DNA from: Gemmatimonadota bacterium
GTDB lineage: Bacteria; Gemmatimonadota; Gemmatimonadetes; Palauibacterales; Palauibacteraceae
Reading direction: 5' to 3'
Length of the DNA stretch: 5,443 nucleotides
Assembly: GCA_030601615.1 (NCBI GenBank)
Contig: JAUVTH010000113.1
Span: 1-5,443 of the forward strand
Below the pieces are notes generated by a model. That model was not told the origin of the DNA. It did not search any database and saw nothing but the letters and a program-made list of their open reading frames with translations. The position numbers were made by a program, and so were the translations under genes. How positions within the stretch are numbered: the stretch's first letter is position 1; the number at the start of each line of letters is the position of its first letter. Positions 1-5,443 of the stretch are shown piece after piece.

Positions 1-338
1 CCAACGGTAGTGCCAGCGGGTTCCTTCCATTTCACCTCGAATTGAACCGATACAACCCAGCAACCCGGCCCCATCGAGCGCCGGAGGGCCTCGGTCTCCG
101 CGAATGCGAACGGCTGTCCACTCACCAATCATCTTGCCCAATCCGCGTTTCGTGATCCCGCGCCAGCGGGACCGGTTAGAGTTGTCGGTCGACCGCCGCA
201 AGATCGCGACCGCGTTCCCCGGCAGCAACCGTCCGGGTTCTTGTGCGCGACACCGCCCTCGGGCCATACTTCCATGCATTCGATGGCAACGTATCGTGCC
301 CCGGCGGACATGGGGGGTGACCGCAACCTGGCTGCCCA
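1..338. other. Upstream region without a recognisable gene
   Basis: I recognise no protein, tRNA or other RNA in this stretch. Codon third positions in its open frames are much less GC-biased than in the three real genes, which fits a spacer. The plus frame with codons starting at position 1 stops at 43-45 and is then open until a TGA at 340-342; its first ATG is at 274, giving only 22 codons before the stop, which overlaps the ATG at 339 as ATGA. On the minus strand one frame is open from inside the cyclase gene to the left edge, with ATG codons at 132-130 and 30-28; the second is preceded by GAGGTGAA, a good match to a ribosome binding site but placed very close. That could be the start of a divergent gene leaving the window, but only ten codons are visible. 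A perfect 10-bp palindrome, CGGTCGACCG, lies at 186-195. Confidence 0.6.
241..270 (+). promoter_or_regulatory. Weak candidate sigma70-type promoter upstream of the cyclase gene
   Basis: TTGTGC at 241-246 and CATACT at 265-270 are separated by 18 bases and match the -35 and -10 consensus at three and four of six positions. Transcription would begin near 277, about 60 bases before the cyclase ATG. The match is poor enough to arise by chance, and promoters of GC-rich phyla are often not sigma70-like, so this is only a candidate. If it is correct, the short ORF starting at 274 would not be translated from this transcript. Confidence 0.15.
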
Positions 339-1241
339 ATGACCGACCCCCAACAAGTAACCGGAGAGACCGAGGCGAGGGTTCCTCTGCGCGCCCTCGT
401 CTTGAGCCTCGCTGCGCTGGTCGTCGCGGGACTCGGCGCGATTGTCTGGCCCGACTCGCTCGGCGATCTGGCCAGTCTCCCCTGGCTGCTGGCGCTCGTT
501 CCGGCGTTCCTGTTCGCCTATTACCGGGGGTGGGAGGGCGCGACGACCGGGCTCCTGATCGCGATGATACTCCTCATCTCGATCGAGGTCGTCCCCGCGC
601 TCATCCTCGGGACCCGGGTGGACTGGCGCATCGCTGGCGGTGTGACCGTCGTGTTCATCGCCGCCAGCCTCGGACTGGGCGGTGTCACCAATCTGCTTCG
701 CCGTCAGACTACGTCGGCGCAGCAGCTCGCGTTCCGAGACAGCCTGACGGACCTCCCGAACCGACGCATGCTCGACCTGTTTCTCGGCCAGTATTTCGCG
801 GCGTCCCAGCGAAATCAGCCTCTGGCAGTCGTCATGTTCGATCTGGACCGGTTCAAGTACTACAACGACACATATGGTCACGCGTCGGGAGACGAAGCGC
901 TGCAAGCCTTCGCCGCAATCCTCAAACGCGAGACGCGGGACTCGGACATCTCCGGCAGATACGGTGGCGAGGAGTTCCTCTCCATTCTCCCGGCCGAGGG
1001 GATCGAAGGGGCGCGCCTGTACGCCGATCGGGTTCGCGATGCCCTGGCCCTGCACGAGCTTCCGAGCGGCGAGCGCATCACGGTCAGCGCCGGCGTCGCG
1101 GTGTGGGACGCGACGATGACAGACGCAGCGGATCTGGTCCGGACTGCCGACGCGGCTCTGTACGAGGCTAAAGCGGCGGGCGGAAACCGCGTAGATCCAG
1201 TCGCCTCCCGGCCCCTCCCCACGACCAGCGAGAACGGATAG
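339..1241 (+). CDS. Membrane-anchored GGDEF diguanylate cyclase
   Basis: This 300-residue protein should condense two GTP into the second messenger c-di-GMP on the cytoplasmic face of the inner membrane. Four hydrophobic segments (about residues 17-37, 48-64, 66-90 and 97-119) precede a GGDEF domain at about 126-285. The catalytic domain looks intact: DSLTDLPNRR at 134-143, FDLDRFK at 167-173 with metal-binding Asp168, NDTYGHASGDEAL at 176-188, the active-site loop RYGGEEF at 207-213, and the closing ADAALYEAKAAGGNRV at 270-285. Arg200-x-x-Asp203 sits at the spacing of the product-inhibition I-site of PleD-type cyclases, so feedback inhibition is expected. No EAL, HD-GYP, PAS, HAMP or receiver domain is seen. 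I do not recognise the four-helix N-terminal part as a named sensor. ATG 339 is the first start after an in-frame TGA at 318-320, so a longer protein is excluded; no good ribosome binding site precedes it. The function is firm; the input signal is unknown. Confidence 0.95.
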   Translation: MTDPQQVTGETEARVPLRALVLSLAALVVAGLGAIVWPDSLGDLASLPWLLALVPAFLFAYYRGWEGATTGLLIAMILLISIEVVPALILGTRVDWRIAGGVTVVFIAASLGLGGVTNLLRRQTTSAQQLAFRDSLTDLPNRRMLDLFLGQYFAASQRNQPLAVVMFDLDRFKYYNDTYGHASGDEALQAFAAILKRETRDSDISGRYGGEEFLSILPAEGIEGARLYADRVRDALALHELPSGERITVSAGVAVWDATMTDAADLVRTADAALYEAKAAGGNRVDPVASRPLPTTSENG

Positions 1242-1251
1242 CCACTCGCAC

Positions 1252-2436
1252 ATGGTGACCCCCCTCATCCAGGAACCGATGGCGGTCTTCGGCTATCTGG
1301 CGGCCGTGGTCGCCGGGATCTTCTGGATCAGTGAATTGCCCGCCCTGCAGAAGATCTTCCGCATCACTCCGGCCGTCATCTACTGCTACTTCGTGCCCAC
1401 GCTGTCTACCACACTGGGCATCATCCCCATATCGTCGCCGGTCTACGACTGGATGACCCGGTACCTCCTGCCAGTGTCTCTGCTGCTGCTGATGATCACG
1501 GTCGACCTCAAGAGCATCCTCAGGCTCGGGCGGACGGCGCTCATCATGGTCACGGCAGGCGCCGTCGGAATCATGATCGGGGCGCAGGTGGCCTACGTGG
1601 TGTTTTCCCGCTGGCTGCCGCTGGAGGGTTGGAAGGGACTCGCCGCCCTGACCGGAAGCTGGATCGGCGGCACGGCGAACATGGTCGCCATCGCAGAAAG
1701 CGTCGGTACGCCCGACGCGATCATGGGCCCCATCATCGTCGTGGACACTGTGGTCGGGTACGGCTGGATGGGCGTGCTCCTGTTCCTGAGCGCCTGGCAG
1801 GCCCTGTTCGATCGGGGGTTGCGCGCGGACACGTCGGCGCTGGCAGAGACGAACCGACTGCTGACAGAGATGGACTCGCACCGCCGCCCCATGACGCTGC
1901 GGGACATCTCGATCATCGTGGGGCTGGGATTCGCCGGAGCCGTTCTCGCCGTGCAGCTCGGCGGTTTCCTGCCCATGCTCGGCGACCCGACGATTATCAG
2001 TCATACGACGTGGGCCGTGCTGATCGTCGTCACCGGCGGCCTGCTGTTGAGCTTTACGCCGGTCCGCAAACTCGAGGAGGCGGGCGCGTCCACGGTCGGA
2101 TACGCCGCACTCTATCTACTGCTGACGGCGATCGGCGCTCAGGGCAACCTGCTGGAGGTTCTCTCCGCTCCAGCTTTCTTCTTCGCCGGTATGCTCGTCA
2201 TCTCCGTGCACGTGGCCGTGATGCTGGCCACGGCGTGGATCATAAAGGCTCCGTTCTTCTTCGTCGCCACGGGGAGCGTGGCCAACATCGGAGGTGCGGC
2301 GACGGCCCCGATTGTGGCCAGCGTCTACCATCCGGCCATGGCCCCGGTCGGTCTGCTGATGGCGGTGGCCGGGTACATCCTGGGGATCTACGGTGCGCTC
2401 GGCGCCGCCTGGATGCTGGGAGCGCTCGCCGGTTGA
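1252..2436 (+). CDS. DUF819 (YjcL-like) multi-pass membrane protein, putative transporter
   Basis: This 394-residue, very hydrophobic protein has about eleven membrane segments and matches the DUF819 family (B. subtilis YjcL type) in length and signatures. Conserved features are the N-terminal FWISELPALQKIF (24-36), the segment ending LGIIP (55-59), TGSWIGGTANMVAIAESVG (134-152) and ATGSVANIGGAATAPIVASV (339-358). The last two are related to each other and lie one in each half, as in secondary transporters with two inverted repeats. A charged loop without membrane segments, about 186-217, separates the halves. No family member has, to my knowledge, a firmly assigned substrate, so no function is given. 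ATG 1252 lies 10 bases after the cyclase stop, with no clear ribosome binding site, suggesting translation coupled to the cyclase. ATG 1279 has AGGA four bases upstream and would remove nine residues; the longer start is preferred because PLIQEPMAVF resembles the N-terminus usual in the family. The 3' end overlaps the convergent RND gene by 49 bp. Confidence 0.9.
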   Translation: MVTPLIQEPMAVFGYLAAVVAGIFWISELPALQKIFRITPAVIYCYFVPTLSTTLGIIPISSPVYDWMTRYLLPVSLLLLMITVDLKSILRLGRTALIMVTAGAVGIMIGAQVAYVVFSRWLPLEGWKGLAALTGSWIGGTANMVAIAESVGTPDAIMGPIIVVDTVVGYGWMGVLLFLSAWQALFDRGLRADTSALAETNRLLTEMDSHRRPMTLRDISIIVGLGFAGAVLAVQLGGFLPMLGDPTIISHTTWAVLIVVTGGLLLSFTPVRKLEEAGASTVGYAALYLLLTAIGAQGNLLEVLSAPAFFFAGMLVISVHVAVMLATAWIIKAPFFFVATGSVANIGGAATAPIVASVYHPAMAPVGLLMAVAGYILGIYGALGAAWMLGALAG

Positions 2437-5400
2437 TACGAAGGGCGACCTGAGCGCGGTTCCTCGCCCTCCCTGTCGTCCGGGTGCAGCGCAGACATTC
2501 CGTTGGCCCTGAAGTGGCGACGCACGAACCCGACCGTCTCGTCCAGCAGCGAGTGCATGACGGGCAGCAGGATCAGGGTCAGGAACGTGGCGAACGTGAG
2601 CCCGGCGATCACCGCAATCGCCATCGGACCCCACCAGGCGGCCTGCGCCCCTCCCCAGAAGATGTTCGGGTTCAGCGTCCTGAAGAACCGGTTGTAGTCG
2701 ATGTTGAGGCCGATCGCCAACGGCGCCAGACCCAGCACCGTGGTGATCGCCGTCAGCGTCACCGGACGGAAGCGGGTTACTCCTCCCATCACGAGCGACT
2801 CATGCTCCCCCAGGCCATCTCGGTCGCGGAGGACGTGAACGTAGTCGATCAGGAGGATTCCGTTGTTGACTACGATCCCGGCCAGGCTGATCACTCCCAC
2901 GCCAGTCATGATCACGCCGAACGGCATGCGGAAGACCAGGAGGCCGATCAGTACACCGACCGTCGAGAGCAGGACGGTGCTCAGGATCAGCCCCGGCTTC
3001 AGGATCGAGTCGAACTGGGAGATCAGGATGAAGCCGATCAGGAACAGCGCCCACAGAAACGCGCTGAACAGGAAGTCCTGCGATTCCTGCTGCTCCTGCT
3101 GCTGGCCAGTGTAGCTCAGACGGTAGCCGGCAGGAAGCGACTCATCGAAGCCCGTGAGCGTCTCCTGCACCTCGGCGAGCACCGCGTTTCCGTTGTAGCC
3201 GGCCCGGACGTCCGACGACACCGTGACCACGCGGTCCATGTCTTTGCGGTTGATGCCGCTGAAGCCCTCTTCGATGTGCCACGTCGCGACCGCCGTGAGC
3301 GGGATCGGGTCCTCCATGTCGCTCTCGACCGTGAGGTCGGCGAGCGACGACAGATCGGAGCGATACTGCTCGGCAAGCCGCACGACGATGTCGTACTCCT
3401 CCTCGCCGTCCCGGAACGTCGACGCCTCCGTCCCGTTGATCGCGCTTCGGACCGTGTTTCCGATATCCAGGGTGGACACGCCGAACAGGGCCGCCTTTTC
3501 GCGGTCCACCTCGACCCGGAGCTCGGGCCGTGCGTCGTCGAGGTCGCTCTCCAGTCCGTCGAGCTTCGGAGCCACGTCAGCGTTCGAAAGAAGTGCGACC
3601 ATCCGGTCCCCGAGATCCTTCAGGGTCTCGAAGTCCTCGCCGATGATCTCGATGTTGATCGGCTTCCCGGTCGGAGGGCCCATGTTCGGCTTCGCGACCG
3701 TGATCGTCGCCCCCGCCACGTCCCCACCGATCGACGAACGCATGAACTCCAGCGTCTCGTTCGTGTCGTGCTCGCGCAGCTCGAAATCGACGAAGCTGAT
3801 CGCCACGGTGGCGTACTGGGAGCCCATCTGGCTTCCCATGTCCGCGATCTTCGATCCGGTGGTGGCGACGATGGACTCGTAGTCCGCCCGGCCCTCGATC
3901 CCTTGCAGCTCCTGCTCCAGCCGCTGGACGATCCCGTCGGTGACCTCGGCGCGCGTTCCAACCGGCGTCTCGACCTGCACCCAGATGTCGTCCGGAGGAA
4001 TGTCCTCCGGGAAGAACTCGATCCCCGCATTGAACGCCCCGAACAGCACGAGGACCACCGCGAAGACAGCCACGGTCTGGCCCATCACGAGCAGGCGGTG
4101 GCGCAGCGCCCAGCGAAGCCGGCCTTCGTAGAAATGCAGTGTCGCCGGCAGAGCCCGGTCGCGCACCCAGTGGCCCACGGGATCCAGCACGAACCGGTTC
4201 AGCAGGATGAGCCCGATGACCGTGCCCGCGAGGAGAAAGGTCGTCAGCGGCCTGCCGCGCGAAAGCGCCAGGATCACGAGCCCCCCGACGATCCACATGC
4301 CGAACCTGAACTCGCGCGTGAGTCTCGGCCGCGGCTCCGTCTCGAGCCGCATGAACAGGGAGCACAGCGTCGGGTTGATCACGAGCCCCACGAACAGCGA
4401 AGAGGTGAGAGCGATCATCAGCGTCTTGGGAAGAAAGCTCATGAACTCGCCCGTGATTCCCGGCCAGAAGGCCATCGGTGCGAAGGCGGCCAGGGTCGTC
4501 GCGGTGGCAGCGATCACCGGCATCGCGACCTCCGCCGTCGCGAGCTTGCTGGCGGTCTTCCTGTCGAAGCCCTCCTCCCGGAAACGGTAGATGTTCTCGA
4601 CCACCACGATCGCGTTGTCCACCAGCATGCCCAGAGCGAGGATCAGCGAAAACAGGACGACCATGTTCATCGTGAAGCCGAGGATCTGCATCACGCTGAA
4701 CGAGAGCAACATCGAAAGGGGAATGGCGACGCCTACGAACGAGGCGTTCCGCACGCCCAGCACGAACAGGAGCACACTCACCACGAGAATGAGGCCCGAG
4801 ATGATGTTGTTCTCGAGGTTGCTGACCATGCTGCGCACGTACTTGGCCGAATCCGACGTGATGCTGACGTGCGTGGTGGGCGGGAAATCCGGCTCCATCG
4901 CCGCGATCACGGCTCGCACGGCGTCGGAGGTCTCGATGATGTTCTCGCCCGTGCGCTTGCTCACGCTCAGGGTAACAACGGAGTGGCCGTTCAGACGGGC
5001 GTAAGTCTCCCGCGCCTTGAATCCGAAATCCACGGTCGCCACGTCGCGTACGTAGATCGGCCAACCATCCGGCGCCTCGATGACGATGTCTTCGATCTGC
5101 CGGGTGTCCTCGAACTCACCCGGCACGCGTACCAGGTACTTCACATCTCCGACGTCGATCGTGCCGCCCGGCACGGTGACGTTCTCGAACGCGATCGCCT
5201 CGATCACGTCGTTGAAAGTGATCCCGTAGTACTTGAGCTTGCCGAGATCGACGTCCACCTTGACCTCGCGCTCCAGCCCCCCGGACAGCTGAACACTGAG
5301 CACGGTCGGGATCTGTTCGATCTCATCCTGGATGTCCTCCGCCAGCTCTTTGAGGCGCATCAGGCTGTACTCGCCCGACACGTTGACCTGCATGATCGGG

Positions 5401-5443
5401 AACTCGGAGAAGTTGAACTCGACGATCGCCGGCTCCTCGGCCG
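2388..5443 (-). CDS. RND efflux transporter permease subunit (AcrB/HAE-like), 5' end beyond window
   Basis: This is the inner-membrane pump of a tripartite efflux system, which exports compounds together with a periplasmic adaptor and an outer-membrane channel. The frame is open to the right edge, so the ATG at 5393-5391 is internal; compared with AcrB about 120-130 N-terminal residues (TM1 and part of the first porter subdomain) lie outside. Counting from that Met: porter domain to about 190; TM2-TM6 at about 193-345; an extra hydrophobic pair at 365-378 and 384-403; TM7 at 433-453; second porter and docking region at about 455-770; TM8-TM12 at 772-948; then a polar tail to 1001. The TM4 motif GMLVDNAIVVVENIYR (255-270) keeps the Asp equivalent to AcrB D407 but has Asn for D408. 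The TM10 motif GIVVNNGILLIDY (839-851) has Asn where AcrB has K940. These and the lack of CusA-type motifs point to an HAE-like rather than a heavy-metal pump; the substrate cannot be told. The tail overlaps the convergent DUF819 gene, and stop TAG is at 2390-2388. Confidence 0.95.
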   Translation of the reverse strand, partial: AEEPAIVEFNFSEFPIMQVNVSGEYSLMRLKELAEDIQDEIEQIPTVLSVQLSGGLEREVKVDVDLGKLKYYGITFNDVIEAIAFENVTVPGGTIDVGDVKYLVRVPGEFEDTRQIEDIVIEAPDGWPIYVRDVATVDFGFKARETYARLNGHSVVTLSVSKRTGENIIETSDAVRAVIAAMEPDFPPTTHVSITSDSAKYVRSMVSNLENNIISGLILVVSVLLFVLGVRNASFVGVAIPLSMLLSFSVMQILGFTMNMVVLFSLILALGMLVDNAIVVVENIYRFREEGFDRKTASKLATAEVAMPVIAATATTLAAFAPMAFWPGITGEFMSFLPKTLMIALTSSLFVGLVINPTLCSLFMRLETEPRPRLTREFRFGMWIVGGLVILALSRGRPLTTFLLAGTVIGLILLNRFVLDPVGHWVRDRALPATLHFYEGRLRWALRHRLLVMGQTVAVFAVVLVLFGAFNAGIEFFPEDIPPDDIWVQVETPVGTRAEVTDGIVQRLEQELQGIEGRADYESIVATTGSKIADMGSQMGSQYATVAISFVDFELREHDTNETLEFMRSSIGGDVAGATITVAKPNMGPPTGKPINIEIIGEDFETLKDLGDRMVALLSNADVAPKLDGLESDLDDARPELRVEVDREKAALFGVSTLDIGNTVRSAINGTEASTFRDGEEEYDIVVRLAEQYRSDLSSLADLTVESDMEDPIPLTAVATWHIEEGFSGINRKDMDRVVTVSSDVRAGYNGNAVLAEVQETLTGFDESLPAGYRLSYTGQQQEQQESQDFLFSAFLWALFLIGFILISQFDSILKPGLILSTVLLSTVGVLIGLLVFRMPFGVIMTGVGVISLAGIVVNNGILLIDYVHVLRDRDGLGEHESLVMGGVTRFRPVTLTAITTVLGLAPLAIGLNIDYNRFFRTLNPNIFWGGAQAAWWGPMAIAVIAGLTFATFLTLILLPVMHSLLDETVGFVRRHFRANGMSALHPDDREGEEPRSGRPSYQPASAPSIQAAPSAP
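2442..2470. terminator. Candidate hairpin just after the DUF819 stop
   Basis: AGGGCGA at 2442-2448 is the exact reverse complement of TCGCCCT at 2464-2470, giving a 7-bp GC-rich stem with a 15-base loop that begins 5 bases after the DUF819 stop codon. It lies inside the C-terminal codons of the opposing RND gene. No T-run follows on either strand, so it is not a canonical intrinsic terminator. It might still pause RNA polymerase or stabilise the 3' end of the plus-strand transcript. Seven-base inverted repeats are not rare in GC-rich DNA, so chance is a real alternative. Confidence 0.2.

Noticed and set aside
12..170. GCCAGCGGG repeated at 12-20 and 162-170
   Set aside because: Nine bases, two copies, no similarity in the flanks; chance is sufficient.
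186..195. Perfect palindrome CGGTCGACCG as an operator
   Set aside because: Only 10 bp, with no flanking symmetry and no second copy; such palindromes occur by chance in GC-rich DNA.
104..1268. Long open frames on both strands overlapping the cyclase gene (plus 104-1171, minus 129-1268)
   Set aside because: They are Arg/Pro/Gly-rich translations in other frames of a clear GGDEF gene and are expected in GC-rich DNA; neither resembles a known family.
1168..2453. Open frames antisense or frame-shifted to the DUF819 gene (minus 1168-2004, plus 1629-2453)
   Set aside because: Their Arg/His/Asp-rich compositions are typical of shadow frames, and the DUF819 frame has clear family signatures.
3080..3110. 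CTG/CTC-rich run resembling a microsatellite
   Set aside because: It encodes the Gln/Glu linker QQQEQQE just before TM8 of the RND protein and is interrupted, so it reads as ordinary coding sequence.
3577..5064. A 495-codon minus-strand open frame inside the RND gene
   Set aside because: It is a +1 shadow of the RND frame with His/Arg/Gly-rich sequence; the RND frame is intact throughout, so there is no frameshift to explain.
5391..5393. ATG at 5393-5391 as the start of the RND gene
   Set aside because: The frame continues upstream to the window edge with family-like sequence (VEFNFSEFPIMQVNVSG), and TM1 is missing, so this Met is internal.

Overview
The window is GC-rich bacterial chromosomal DNA with dense coding and G or C at most third codon positions in the real genes. 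It holds two complete genes on the plus strand and one large, 5'-truncated gene on the minus strand that converges on them. The large gene is a tripartite-efflux RND permease. Its architecture (an extra pair of membrane segments between TM6 and TM7, and a long Trp/Asn-rich loop between TM11 and TM12) resembles, from memory, RND permeases of Bacteroidota and neighbouring phyla such as Rhodothermota and Gemmatimonadota. With the high GC, this suggests a GC-rich Gram-negative from that broad neighbourhood, perhaps Gemmatimonadota, but this is a weak taxonomic inference.

Layout. Positions 1-338 contain no recognisable gene; this is the upstream region of the first gene, with a weak candidate promoter and a short ORF whose stop overlaps the next start as ATGA. 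Positions 339-1241 (+) encode a membrane-anchored GGDEF diguanylate cyclase with an intact active site and an intact inhibitory RxxD site. After only 10 bases, positions 1252-2436 (+) encode a DUF819 (YjcL-like) multi-pass membrane protein, a family of unknown function that looks like a secondary transporter. Positions 2388-5443 (-) encode the RND permease, which runs off the right edge; its last codons overlap the end of the DUF819 gene by 49 bp, tail to tail.

How the genes may work together. The cyclase and the DUF819 protein are spaced like one transcription unit, so c-di-GMP signalling and this membrane protein may be co-expressed. The RND gene is transcribed from beyond the right edge, where a periplasmic adaptor and an outer-membrane factor would be expected; nothing links it functionally to the other two apart from the convergent overlap. 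I found no CRISPR array, tRNA, rRNA, insertion sequence, toxin-antitoxin or defence system. No clearly new system is visible. The points most worth a second look are the cyclase/DUF819 pairing, the two-half signature in DUF819, and the altered proton-relay residues in the RND permease.
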